A stretch of DNA of 22,725 nucleotides from Pseudobdellovibrio sp. (lineage in GTDB: Bacteria > Bdellovibrionota > Bdellovibrionia > Bdellovibrionales > Bdellovibrionaceae). The stretch lies in assembly GCA_025449725.1 (NCBI GenBank), contig JANWIU010000123.1, positions 1 through 22,725 of the forward strand. Reading direction: 5' to 3'. Below are positions 1 through 7,752 of the stretch, piece by piece (within the stretch, counting starts at the first letter, position 1; each line of letters begins with the position of its first letter). The notes beneath the pieces were generated by a model. The model was not told the DNA's origin. It was given only the letters and a program-made list of their open reading frames with translations, and did not search any database. The position numbers and the translations under genes were made by a program.

Positions 1-153
1 GAACACGGCGGCGACCATGACAATGGCCACGGCAACGACAACGGACATACTGATGATAGCAACCCAGGCCAAGGCGGCGGTAACCACGGAACTGGTGGCA
101 ACGGTGGTAACGGTGGTAACGGTGGTCGTGGCGGCGGACGCGGCGGTCACTAA
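1..153 (+). CDS. C-terminal tail of a glycine/asparagine/histidine-rich protein (5' partial)
   Basis: The first reading frame is open from base 1 to a TAA at 151-153 and gives 50 residues. They are dominated by Gly, Asn, His and Asp and end in NGG repeats and then RGGGRGGH. The start lies outside the window. The stop is followed 28 bases later by a clear terminator on the same strand, which supports this frame over the other open frames here. The low-complexity tail carries no catalytic motif. The Asp/His-rich half could bind metal and the Gly/Arg end could bind nucleic acid, but neither is shown. Function is unknown without the missing N-terminal part. Confidence 0.6.
   Translation, partial: EHGGDHDNGHGNDNGHTDDSNPGQGGGNHGTGGNGGNGGNGGRGGGRGGH
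100..126 (+). repeat. Three tandem 9-bp AACGGTGGT repeats inside the glycine-rich tail
   Basis: Three exact in-frame copies of AACGGTGGT encode Asn-Gly-Gly three times. Perfect identity at the DNA level suggests recent expansion by slippage, so copy number may vary between strains. Confidence 0.8.
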
Positions 154-181
154 TCCTGTAACTAAATTAATTGTGAATCTT

Positions 182-213
182 AAAAAGGCTTGGGTTTCCC
201 AGGCCTTTTTTTT
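182..213 (+). terminator. Rho-independent terminator of the glycine-rich gene
   Basis: An 8-bp stem (GGCTTGGG paired with CCCAGGCC, one G-U pair) closes a TTT loop. It is flanked by A5 on the left and followed by a run of nine T. It sits 28 bases after the stop at 153. Confidence 0.85.
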
Positions 214-365
214 GCCTTATGTAAGTTTGGGCGAGCGAGCGAGGGATGTCGTTTGTCATGAAGCAACGCGGACTCTGAGCTCTGGCTTTATTCGGCTGAG
301 CCTCCATGTTCTCCTGACCTCTCAGGCATCGCCTTCAGAAAGCCATCCAGTCATGGGCTGGTAAT

Positions 366-398
366 AAAAAAAAAGGCTCAGGAAGCCCGAGCCTTTTA
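366..398 (-). terminator. Rho-independent terminator of the TPR-barrel operon
   Basis: Read on the minus strand, an AAAAGGCTC arm pairs with GAGCCTTTT, and the right arm continues into an uninterrupted run of nine T. It lies about 40 bases beyond the stop of the small Lys/Ala-rich gene. On the plus strand the T run is only four bases, so it mainly serves the minus strand. Confidence 0.75.
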
Positions 399-440
399 AT
401 CAATTAAATTGTTTCGCTAGATTGTATCGAAGATTTTCGA

Positions 441-785
441 TTATCTGTTTTTGTCTTCGCGGTTTGTTTCAGTTTGTTGTTGGTTTTGAATATCTTTAAC
501 CATTTGAGCTGCGGTGCTGTCTGATGATTCTGCGTTAGACTTAGGAGCAGATGCTTTTGCCTTTTCAGCAGCTTCTTTTTTAGCTGCCTTTTCTTGTTTT
601 TTTATCGCGTGTTTTTTCTTAAGTTCAGCACGCTTTTGTTCCATAGATGGCTTTTTAGCTTCAGTATCTTTTACAATTTGTTCGGCTTTTTTCTGATCTT
701 CAGTTTGAGCCGGCGCCATTACATCAACCGCTAATGCTGTTGAAGCTATGACGATTAAAGCTAATGATATTAATGATTTTTTCAT
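441..785 (-). CDS. Small exported Lys/Ala-rich protein of unknown function
   Basis: This 114-residue protein starts MKKSLISLALIVIASTALA, a clear Sec signal peptide with an ALA cleavage site and no lipobox cysteine. The mature part is almost entirely charged and Ala-rich (repeated KK, EK, AKKEA). It is probably helical or disordered, and the region around residues 45-80 could form a coiled coil. An ATG lies six bases further upstream, but the AAAGGA ribosome site is only two bases from it and eight bases from the ATG at 785, so the downstream start is preferred. The gene begins 17 bases after the stop of the TPR-barrel gene and shares its operon and terminator. I recognise no family. A periplasmic partner of the barrel protein is an inference from position only. 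Confidence 0.75.
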   Translation of the reverse strand: MKKSLISLALIVIASTALAVDVMAPAQTEDQKKAEQIVKDTEAKKPSMEQKRAELKKKHAIKKQEKAAKKEAAEKAKASAPKSNAESSDSTAAQMVKDIQNQQQTETNREDKNR

Positions 786-802
786 TTTCATAATCCTTTA
801 TT

Positions 803-2317
803 TTAGAAAGCTACCAAAGATAGACCCAATGTGGTCAAGTTTTCGGTATAGTTTTTGTTAATAACTTCTAAGTTGTCATAGTTAGAATTGTTTTGAGTAT
901 GGGCGTGTTCTAACCAAGCTTTAACGTTTTTGTTGAACTTATGCAGGTACGTTAAGCTAATTACGTTTTGCGTGTCCTCACGGTCAGTTCCATTTGCAGA
1001 AACCAAATCTAAGTAGTCCTTTTGAGCCGTGCTGCCTTTTAAAGTCAGGCGAGAAACCATTTCATTAAAGTCATAAGCTATGCTCGCACCTGCACGAGTT
1101 GATCTATTGCCGAATGGTAAAAGTCCTGTGCCAAGCGACTGGCTGCCGGCGCGGTTTTCGTCGGCGCCAACGTAAGCACTTAGTGTAACAGCGTTGATAT
1201 AACGTGTGTAAAGTGCGCGAACAGAAGCAAATGGGCCGGCTTTGTAATCAAATGCAGTAGCCAATGAGTTACGCTGCGAAGCCGCTACTACGAAACCCAA
1301 AACATTGTCTCCGGTCGTATAGAAGTAGTTTGCAAATGCGCCTGATTGTGACCAAGCGTCGTCGCCATTATATTTATCGTGGTTATAGAAAAGTTGGGCG
1401 TTGTAACGGTGATTGCTCACTCGGTAATAAAGCGGGATATAAACATTCAGTAATTCGTCTTTATAGTTAGGAAGATCAACTGCATCAGAAACCTGATAGC
1501 TGGCGCCAATTCCGAAATCAACAGTATTAGCCCAGATGTATTCGCCGCCGACTTCAACTTCATATAAGTAACGGTCAAATTTGTTGGAATCTTCCTGGTA
1601 AGCATTGTCGGTATGCATGTATTTAGCATCAAGCCATAGGCGATGACGATTAGGAAGCTTCTCAACAACAGTTTCGCTTGTTGCTGAATCTTCTTTTGCC
1701 ATTCCTGCTTTACATTGATTTAAAACTTCTTTCCCGCCGTTTGTGTCTGTCAAAACAGACTCTTCAAGTTCCAGCAGGCAAAGCTCATAATTTTCATCAG
1801 CGTAAGCAGCTTTAGCGTTGTCTAAGTATTCATCGGTGCCGTTTTGAATAGATTTAATAAGATTTTGCGAAGGCTTATAAAAGAAACGGGCAGGTGTGAA
1901 GCGTTTAGCGGTTTTTAAGGCCTCTTCTTTTTGGCCCAAATTCAATTGGCAAATCGCTTTGTAATAAAAGGCTGCTCCAACATAGTAAGAGCGCTTCTTT
2001 ACAACTGTATCGAAGTAATTGATGGCAGCTTGGTAATCACCTTGCTTGTACTTGGTTAAACCTAAATTGAAATAAGCCAAGTTTTTTTCAGGAGCAATTT
2101 TCAAGATTTCTTTGAAATTTTCTTCAGCTTTAGCAAATTGGCCTTGCTCATAGTTGGCTACGCCCTCATCTAAAAGCTTCTGAAACTGAGTCTGCTGCTC
2201 TTTAGTTAATTTTTTGTCGCCCTGGAACTCTTTTAAGTTAGTAGTTGGGCCGGCATATGATGTTGTCACGAATGCCAAAATTGTTATTATTGAAAATAAT
2301 AGGCGTAATGATCTCAT
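803..2317 (-). CDS. TPR-domain outer-membrane beta-barrel protein (Slam-like architecture)
   Basis: This 504-residue protein has a signal peptide (residues 1-22). A TPR region follows at roughly 45-210, with at least two clear repeats such as GVANYEQGQFAKAEENFKEI and LGLTKYKQGDYQAAINYFD. The last 280 residues (about 222-504) show alternating aromatic and polar residues and end in a C-terminal Phe (GLSLVAF), as expected of an outer-membrane barrel. Periplasmic TPRs followed by a barrel of this size match surface lipoprotein assembly modifiers (Slam/DUF560), although other exporters also join TPRs to barrels. The start is set by an AGGAG site seven bases upstream. The gene leads an operon with the small exported gene at 441-785. 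The TPR and barrel calls are firm; the Slam assignment is tentative. Confidence 0.75.
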   Translation of the reverse strand: MRSLRLLFSIITILAFVTTSYAGPTTNLKEFQGDKKLTKEQQTQFQKLLDEGVANYEQGQFAKAEENFKEILKIAPEKNLAYFNLGLTKYKQGDYQAAINYFDTVVKKRSYYVGAAFYYKAICQLNLGQKEEALKTAKRFTPARFFYKPSQNLIKSIQNGTDEYLDNAKAAYADENYELCLLELEESVLTDTNGGKEVLNQCKAGMAKEDSATSETVVEKLPNRHRLWLDAKYMHTDNAYQEDSNKFDRYLYEVEVGGEYIWANTVDFGIGASYQVSDAVDLPNYKDELLNVYIPLYYRVSNHRYNAQLFYNHDKYNGDDAWSQSGAFANYFYTTGDNVLGFVVAASQRNSLATAFDYKAGPFASVRALYTRYINAVTLSAYVGADENRAGSQSLGTGLLPFGNRSTRAGASIAYDFNEMVSRLTLKGSTAQKDYLDLVSANGTDREDTQNVISLTYLHKFNKNVKAWLEHAHTQNNSNYDNLEVINKNYTENLTTLGLSLVAF

Positions 2318-2337
2318 TAAATTTCTCCTGCGGTTCT

Positions 2338-2367
2338 CATATAGCCTTATGTTTAGGGTGAAGTAAA
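2338..2367 (-). promoter_or_regulatory. Candidate sigma-70 promoter of the TPR-barrel operon
   Basis: On the minus strand a TTTACT -35-like hexamer (2362-2367) is followed after 18 bases by TATATG (2338-2343). This leaves a short leader containing the AGGAG ribosome site. The match is partial and unverified. Confidence 0.35.
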
Positions 2368-2591
2368 TATTTAAAATTACGAAATATTAACAGTTACTTA
2401 CCGATTTAGCTGCATTTTTAGGCGGTGGCCAATATAGTGTGAGCCTTTATCTCTATAGAAAAAAGCTCTGTTAATTCCATTTCAGATTTTTACAGAAAAC
2501 AAATGACTGAATTTTTCAATCAGAAAGTTCAGATTGGTCGAGAATAGGAGGCGATGTAGTTGACTAAATTTTAATCTTCGGGAAACAATTA

Positions 2592-2807
2592 GTGATGCTC
2601 TATAATCAACGACCGTACATATACATGGGTATCGGAGTTATCGGCCTTCTAATGGGAAGAGAATCGAAGCTCGCCCTAGTATGCGGCATCGTTCTTTTAG
2701 GCTGCGGTGGCTTTGTATATTTTATGAGAAAAACCCATCAAGAACAAAAGTCAGAGCTGGACGCTAGACACTCTCAACTTACAAAAGAAATTCAAAAGAA
2801 AAAGTAA
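2592..2807 (+). CDS. Small two-helix membrane protein of unknown function
   Basis: About 70 residues. Two hydrophobic segments (about residues 11-20 and 26-46) are followed by a charged, probably helical C-terminus rich in Glu, Gln and Lys (KTHQEQKSELDARHSQL). The layout suggests a small inner-membrane protein with a cytoplasmic or periplasmic tail. A GTG at 2592 is directly followed by an ATG at 2595. Neither has a strong ribosome site (only GGGAAA nearby), so the exact start is open. It converges on the secreted-protein gene at 2810, with two bases between the stop codons. No family is recognised, and short length keeps confidence moderate. Confidence 0.55.
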   Translation: MMLYNQRPYIYMGIGVIGLLMGRESKLALVCGIVLLGCGGFVYFMRKTHQEQKSELDARHSQLTKEIQKKK

Positions 2808-2809
2808 GC

Positions 2810-4093
2810 CTAATCTTCTTCGCTTTCGTTCAAATTGCCTGTTTCAAGTTGTTCAATAATAAAATTGTCTGAGCTGTTTGCATCTGCTTTGACCTGCATA
2901 AGAAAGTTTGTAAAATCACGGCTCAATTCCAGAGTGTTTTGATTGAGGCGTTTGGGCGTTTCAAAATTAATTAGAAAATCCGAAAGCTGCGCAAAAACAT
3001 TGTGACTGTTCTTTTTGGTCTTGAAATGCCGCTGTACCTTTGCAAGTAATTCCGGGTGAGATTTCTTTTGATAAGCTGTAATGACGGCACCTAATTTGCG
3101 GAAATCCCGGCGAGTTATATTCAAACCGCTTCTATTGCAGTTTTCCGGGTCATCGCTGGCGCTGAACTGCCAGTAGTCTACCAGTGATGCTCGTTGTTGA
3201 GGGCGTTCAGCTGTGCTGCAGCCCGGAGCCTGCTTAAGAGTCGTATCTGTGAATTGACCATTGACTATAAGTTTGATTTTTTTCTGACCTGCATGAAAAG
3301 CTGAAAGAAGAGTAACCTCTAGAAGCGATGCATCCCATGGGTGACGCTCAAGATTGGACATTAAGTGACGGTCTTGTTCAGCCGTGTAGACAGCAATAAA
3401 ATCAGTGGCCACAGTCTGGCCTGGGCGGCTGATCAAACCGAAGTGTGAAGAATCGTTATTTAATAGAATTTCAAGAAGTGCAGTGTAAAAGTGCCGGGAG
3501 TTTTCAACATCGGACTTAACATAAGCTTCAAGAGTTTTTAAATAGTGTTTGTCAGAGGCATCTAAAGCCAGGCGGTTGAAGGACTCGCCGAAGCTTCGGC
3601 CTGTGCGCTCGTCGTTTTCTTCTTCGCCTGTGCCATAATTTACGTTGTAAGCGATATTGTTATTGTCAATTTCAACTGCAACGCCACCTTGGCTGATCAA
3701 AGAAATGTAAGTCGTCAAATCGTAACGTCCGCCGCCGATACCTTCGCGTGCTAAAGCTTCCGGAACCTGTTTAAAGGTTAAGTTGCGAGAAAACGATGAC
3801 AATTTGTTCCCTGCATTTTTCAGTTGATCAATGCTGCCTGCGGATCTGATCGCCGAAGCAGAAACTTTCGAATCCACCTTTTTAAGGCCGGCTACCAGTT
3901 TTGACCCCGTTGCAATATCAAAACCCTCTTTTGCTATTTGGTCCAATTGAGGCTTGATCACGTCTTCCATCAGAGAAAAGAAGGTTTGTCCCTTGTATTC
4001 ATTAATTTTAACTGCGTTTGTATAATTCAGCTGGCCGGCTGCCAAGACGGTGATGTTGAAAAGCAGAATAAAAAATATGATAAAGGATTTCAT
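2810..4093 (-). CDS. Secreted protein of unknown family, 427 residues
   Basis: The N-terminus MKSFIIFFILLFNITVLAAG is a typical Sec signal peptide (cleavage near residue 18-20). The AGGAGG ribosome site lies six bases before the ATG, so the start is secure. The mature protein has no membrane segment and no motif I recognise. A region near residues 60-105 looks helical. A Gly-rich stretch (GIGGGRYDLTTYISLIS) follows, and two cysteines about 35 residues apart in the middle (PGCS and ENCN) could form a disulphide if it is periplasmic. The C-terminus is acidic (NLNESEED). It has about 96 non-coding bases upstream and is probably transcribed alone or behind the methyltransferase. Function is unknown; a periplasmic or extracellular location is the only supported statement. 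Confidence 0.7.
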   Translation of the reverse strand: MKSFIIFFILLFNITVLAAGQLNYTNAVKINEYKGQTFFSLMEDVIKPQLDQIAKEGFDIATGSKLVAGLKKVDSKVSASAIRSAGSIDQLKNAGNKLSSFSRNLTFKQVPEALAREGIGGGRYDLTTYISLISQGGVAVEIDNNNIAYNVNYGTGEEENDERTGRSFGESFNRLALDASDKHYLKTLEAYVKSDVENSRHFYTALLEILLNNDSSHFGLISRPGQTVATDFIAVYTAEQDRHLMSNLERHPWDASLLEVTLLSAFHAGQKKIKLIVNGQFTDTTLKQAPGCSTAERPQQRASLVDYWQFSASDDPENCNRSGLNITRRDFRKLGAVITAYQKKSHPELLAKVQRHFKTKKNSHNVFAQLSDFLINFETPKRLNQNTLELSRDFTNFLMQVKADANSSDNFIIEQLETGNLNESEED

Positions 4094-4189
4094 AGCGCCT
4101 CCTATTAGTTAGGTCCTAGACGGCTTATAGCTATAAAGGCCTTATTAAGATATTGAATATAAATAATGTTATTACGCGTATAGTGTATA

Positions 4190-4852
4190 TTACGATTTCA
4201 GGAGCTGGTAAAACCCGGTAGCCCGGATCAGGCCTCTGTTTTTGATTTCAAAAAGATTAAATTCTTTAATTTCAGAAACAACATCAATGTTGTGATCTTC
4301 GAGAGACTCTAATAGAAGAAAAGCTGATCCTCCGGGTTTTAATAAATAATGTATAGATTCAATGAGTTCAGTGAATCCTGAGTCTATATAAAAGCGGCAA
4401 CGATTTTTGAATTCAGATGGCGAAAGCTTGCCTTGGCCAATGCGAAAATAGGGTGGATTACAAAGAATAAGGTCGTACTTTCCTTTAAACTCAGGCATCA
4501 ACTTTAGATTCGCATAATTTTCAAAAAAAAGGTTTGCCGGTTGTTGGACCTTAACCAGGGAATGGAAGGTCTCAATATTTTTTCTTAAGAAACTTTCGTA
4601 AACTTTTTGTACTTCAATAAAGTCTAATTGTGAGACATTCTGATTGAGTTCTTTAGCCAGATGAAACGCAAAATCTAACCCAATTATCCCGCAGCCCGCG
4701 CACAAATCTAATACGGTATTGAAAGCTAAATTCTCATCTCGAACTGTCTCAAACACGCTCCTGGCAAGAAAGACAGAGTCGTGTGAAAAATGATACGTCT
4801 CAGGTTGAGCATAAGTAAAACTTTTATACAAATTCAGAGATCCTGCGGCCAT
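4190..4852 (-). CDS. TrmN6-like tRNA (adenine-N6)-methyltransferase
   Basis: A class I SAM-dependent methyltransferase of the small-methyltransferase group. It has motif I with an LDLCAGCGIIGLD core that binds SAM, and the NPPY motif in YDLILCNPPYF that positions an adenine amino group. The N-terminal stretch FTYAQPETYHFSHDSVFLA matches the layout of TrmN6/YfiC, which methylates A37 of tRNA-Val, although close relatives modify other RNAs. I place the start at the ATG at 4852 (220 residues), because TrmN6 proteins begin only a short way before this segment. The frame is open back to a TTG at 4996, but the added 48 residues look like non-coding sequence, overlap the divergent gene and have no ribosome site. 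No clear ribosome site precedes 4852 either. Confidence 0.7.
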   Translation of the reverse strand: MAAGSLNLYKSFTYAQPETYHFSHDSVFLARSVFETVRDENLAFNTVLDLCAGCGIIGLDFAFHLAKELNQNVSQLDFIEVQKVYESFLRKNIETFHSLVKVQQPANLFFENYANLKLMPEFKGKYDLILCNPPYFRIGQGKLSPSEFKNRCRFYIDSGFTELIESIHYLLKPGGSAFLLLESLEDHNIDVVSEIKEFNLFEIKNRGLIRATGFYQLLKS

Positions 4853-4975
4853 AAGATTTACATAGCCGAAAGAATTTTGACCGTCATTAAGAAACTGGAC
4901 CGAATAAATTTTACTTTTACTATCTGGAGGTCGAAAATAACAGGATAAGCTTGTGAATATTATTGGGTGGGGAAA

Positions 4976-5722
4976 ATGCGGACAAAAGCTGAACAAATTC
5001 TGGCGGATATTGAAAACCTCAAAATAGTTGAGCGAAATTACTATTTGAACGGAAGCGAAACCTCAAAAAATATCTGGGCAGAGCTTGAGCGATACGCGAA
5101 GCAGCTTCGCACAATTATGAAGGCCGGCGACTTCGACGATCTTGGCGAACGTGAAATTCCTGCCTTAATCGATAGAATCAGGTCCAAAAGAAGCGACTGG
5201 CTTGGTCTTATCAATATTGAAAAAGCACGGGACGCCGCTGCGGTCGCAGCCAACAATGAATTTACGCAAACCAAGTATAAATTGGGCGCTGAAGCCGGAA
5301 GGCAACGTGCACATAAAAATTCAGGTGCCGGCCGCGAGCTGGCAGAATGGCTGGAAGGCAATAAATCCACAATCGAATCTTTTGTTGCAACGACCTTCAT
5401 TGTTATCCTTGTTCAGTTATCTTTAAATGTGTTTCTTTTGAATCAGGTTAAGATCACCACACAATTGTCGATTATCAATCCGTTGGAGCAGCAGCTTCAA
5501 ATGACCGAAACTAAAAATATCGAAATGGCCAGACGGCTGGCCAGTATGAAAAAAGAAATCACCCTTTATCGCACGCTAATGAAAAACATGCCTTTCGGAG
5601 TTCAAAAGAAAACTTCAAAAGTTCAGTTTGATTCCGTTAATTCTCTGGAGTCGCTGGGTTTGGTGGCGCCGGATAATAGCGATTTAGCATCCATGTCCGG
5701 CGATGGCGCGTGGGCCGATTAA
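4976..5722 (+). CDS. Single-pass membrane protein with helical domains on both sides
   Basis: This 248-residue protein has a charged helical N-terminal half (about residues 1-130) with no signal peptide. One hydrophobic segment follows near residues 137-158 (FVATTFIVILVQLSLNVFLL), then a second helical, probably coiled-coil region (about 170-200) and a Ser/Asp-rich tail. The likely topology is N-terminus in, one helix, C-terminal third in the periplasm. The ATG at 4976 is preferred over the GTG at 4967, since the G-rich GGTGGGG stretch is correctly placed only for the ATG. The stop overlaps that of the convergent lipoprotein gene by four bases. No family is recognised. The topology resembles envelope-anchoring proteins, but no function is claimed. 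Confidence 0.65.
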   Translation: MRTKAEQILADIENLKIVERNYYLNGSETSKNIWAELERYAKQLRTIMKAGDFDDLGEREIPALIDRIRSKRSDWLGLINIEKARDAAAVAANNEFTQTKYKLGAEAGRQRAHKNSGAGRELAEWLEGNKSTIESFVATTFIVILVQLSLNVFLLNQVKITTQLSIINPLEQQLQMTETKNIEMARRLASMKKEITLYRTLMKNMPFGVQKKTSKVQFDSVNSLESLGLVAPDNSDLASMSGDGAWAD

Positions 5723-6900
5723 GGCCGAAGATAAAAATTTTCTTTGATTTTCGAACCGCCGGTTTTTCTTACGAACAAACGATTTTCAGCTTCAACTCCA
5801 ATAATAATTTGGGCCACATCCGTTAACACAGCCCTTGATGAATAATAGCTATGCCCAAGCCCCAGCCCTAAAATCGGTTCATCAATTTCGCTAACGTTTA
5901 TGACGTCCATACCCGGTACAAGTTCGCATGCGCCGACTCTGGCAGCGCCGTTAAATTTTTGTGATGCCAGTAAGGCATTGTCGTTATAAGAACAATAAAT
6001 AGTTATATGGCGAGCCAGCTTCAGTAGTTCAGGCGAAAGCTTTTCAAATTCTTTTATATCAAAGTCCGGAGCATTCAAAATCAGTTCATCGACCAGCATT
6101 TTAATGTCAGTCGTTCGGGCCAGGTTCACAAGCGCAGGTATAACCACTTGATGCCCCATTGAATGAACATAGACATAAGTTTTTAGATCAATTCTTGAAA
6201 GCAGGTCAAAAAAGTCAACGGCATCATTTACCGATTGTGCGGCATTGGCTTTGTTGTGCGCATAAGTCTTTCCTATTAGGGGAGTACTAAGGATGCCGCT
6301 GTCACCTCCGGCCGGCCATGAAAACAGAATAACCGTGCCTTGAAACTTCAGGTCGTAAGCCAACTGACTGGCGCGCAAAACTGCTTCTTCAAATTTTACG
6401 TTAAACCCATGAACAAAAACCAGTATTTCCCTGGTCCGTGACTTATGAATGTTTCGCTGGAACGAATCAAAATCCAGTTTTTTGTGACTGAGCATTTTAA
6501 AATAACGGTCAGAATCATCGCTGTAATTATTTGAAAACGCAATTTGTCCTGTCGCATGAATTTTTGGGACATTCACGCGGCAGATGCCGTAAGAAATCCC
6601 ATCAGAGTCGCTTTTTTGGGAGCGTTCGATCGTAAATCCTTCAACACATGGATCTTGAGTTGTTGTCGTTTCCCGGTTTGTTGCATAATAAACATCAATT
6701 GGCAGTGTGTCCGAAAACTTTTCTGTTCGCGAGGCATTTAAAAGCGAGGCCACTTGCTCGTTAACCGATTTTGGAATCTCGTTCTCTGCACGCACCGAAA
6801 TTTGCGGAGCAGGCGGGACTACCGTTTCTTGAGTTGTGCTACAGGAAGTTAAAATGAGAGTCGCTGTCAATGCCAGGGCCTGTGAATTAAAATTTTGCAT
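5719..6900 (-). CDS. DUF900-family alpha/beta hydrolase lipoprotein
   Basis: This 393-residue protein begins with a lipoprotein signal (LILTSC, Cys20), so it is probably lipid-anchored in the envelope. The hydrolase domain carries the DUF900 signature set: DVYYATNR at 69-76, the oxyanion-loop region VFVHGFN at 161-167, and a nucleophile elbow HSMGH with Ser247. Asp279 in NAPDFD and His350 in LGHSYY are likely to complete a Ser-Asp-His triad. DUF900 members are predicted esterases or lipases whose substrates are mostly unknown. It is the last gene of the PAP2-MipA operon and starts three bases after the MipA stop, which suggests an envelope or lipid-related role. All catalytic residues appear intact. 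Confidence 0.8.
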   Translation of the reverse strand: MQNFNSQALALTATLILTSCSTTQETVVPPAPQISVRAENEIPKSVNEQVASLLNASRTEKFSDTLPIDVYYATNRETTTTQDPCVEGFTIERSQKSDSDGISYGICRVNVPKIHATGQIAFSNNYSDDSDRYFKMLSHKKLDFDSFQRNIHKSRTREILVFVHGFNVKFEEAVLRASQLAYDLKFQGTVILFSWPAGGDSGILSTPLIGKTYAHNKANAAQSVNDAVDFFDLLSRIDLKTYVYVHSMGHQVVIPALVNLARTTDIKMLVDELILNAPDFDIKEFEKLSPELLKLARHITIYCSYNDNALLASQKFNGAARVGACELVPGMDVINVSEIDEPILGLGLGHSYYSSRAVLTDVAQIIIGVEAENRLFVRKTGGSKIKENFYLRP

Positions 6901-6903
6901 ATA

Positions 6904-7752
6904 TCAGTGAATGACCTTTTCTTCTGATTCATAAAAAAGCAGCCCGACACCTACAAAGTAACTAAGGCTAGAATCAGTCCTATGCAGGGGGCTGCCACGG
7001 TTGGCTGAGCCTGAAAAATCAGAATATTGAGCGCCCAACAAAAAAATCTTTTTGTCTTTTTCGTATTTGAAAGAAACAGAAGTATCTAAGCTCAGCCATC
7101 CGGCTTTTGCATCATAGGAGGCTCTGTCCGGGGTCGTATACTGGGGTTCGACTTCATAAAAGAAATCAGCTTCTCCTTCGCTGAAGTAATTGCCTGTGAT
7201 AATCAAATAAAAATTCAAGTTTTCATTTAAGAATTTATACTTATCTACCTGAAATGTGGGTGAAAACAAGTAGCCCACTTGGCGGCTTCTTTGAAAATCA
7301 GTAGCAAAAGAAGCGCGAAAAGGAAGTCCCAAACGAATATTTCCGGCTTCGGGGTTTCTATAAATGTAATAGAGTAACCGGGGGCCGATTTCCAAAGTCC
7401 AATCAAGGCTTGGCATACCGGCGCGAGCCGTATTGTTGTTAGTCTCGGTCGGAAACGATCCGCCAAAGCTCAAATCAAGATCAAAGTTTTCATCCTTTAC
7501 AAATCTTAGGCGAGTTCCGTTTTCGCTTTCGGAACTTAAAAAATCGCCGTGATAATTCAGGTAAGGAAACGGCAGGGTACGGTAACGGTATTCATCAGAA
7601 GCGGGATAATCGGCCAAGCCACCATGCCCTAAAAACATTCCGTATTCCAGCAAAGGCTTATGAAGGGCCATCGCATTCTGTTGAAAAAAGAATAGCAGCA
7701 GAAACGAGATTATGGCTGATCTAATTTTGGAGGCCAAAAATAATAAATCCAT
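6904..7752 (-). CDS. MipA/OmpV family outer-membrane protein
   Basis: This 282-residue protein has a signal peptide (hydrophobic FLLLFFF core, AMA cleavage site near residue 29). The mature sequence shows the MipA/OmpV pattern: YRYRTLPFPYLNYHGDFL near the N-terminus, repeated amphipathic strands, GPRLLYY in the middle and a glycine-rich barrel closure near the C-terminus (FVGVGLLFYES). In E. coli MipA is a scaffold linking the lytic transglycosylase MltA to PBP1B; OmpV members are outer-membrane barrels. The ATG at 7752 has an AGGAA site six bases upstream and lies 43 bases inside the preceding PAP2 gene, so translation is probably coupled. The operon with PAP2 and an esterase lipoprotein points to envelope remodelling. 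Confidence 0.8.
   Translation of the reverse strand: MDLLFLASKIRSAIISFLLLFFFQQNAMALHKPLLEYGMFLGHGGLADYPASDEYRYRTLPFPYLNYHGDFLSSESENGTRLRFVKDENFDLDLSFGGSFPTETNNNTARAGMPSLDWTLEIGPRLLYYIYRNPEAGNIRLGLPFRASFATDFQRSRQVGYLFSPTFQVDKYKFLNENLNFYLIITGNYFSEGEADFFYEVEPQYTTPDRASYDAKAGWLSLDTSVSFKYEKDKKIFLLGAQYSDFSGSANRGSPLHRTDSSLSYFVGVGLLFYESEEKVIH

Noticed and set aside
17..364. Open frame of 115 codons at the left edge
   Set aside because: It runs straight through the terminator at 182-213 and overlaps the glycine-rich frame, which stops properly before that terminator.
2546..2574. AGGAGG followed by ATG-TAG and a TTG reading frame of four codons
   Set aside because: The ribosome-like site is strong but no meaningful frame follows, and it is not in phase with the gene at 2592.
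4853..4996. Longer N-terminus for the TrmN6-like protein from TTG at 4996
   Set aside because: The added residues lack family similarity, have no ribosome site and overlap the divergent gene start.
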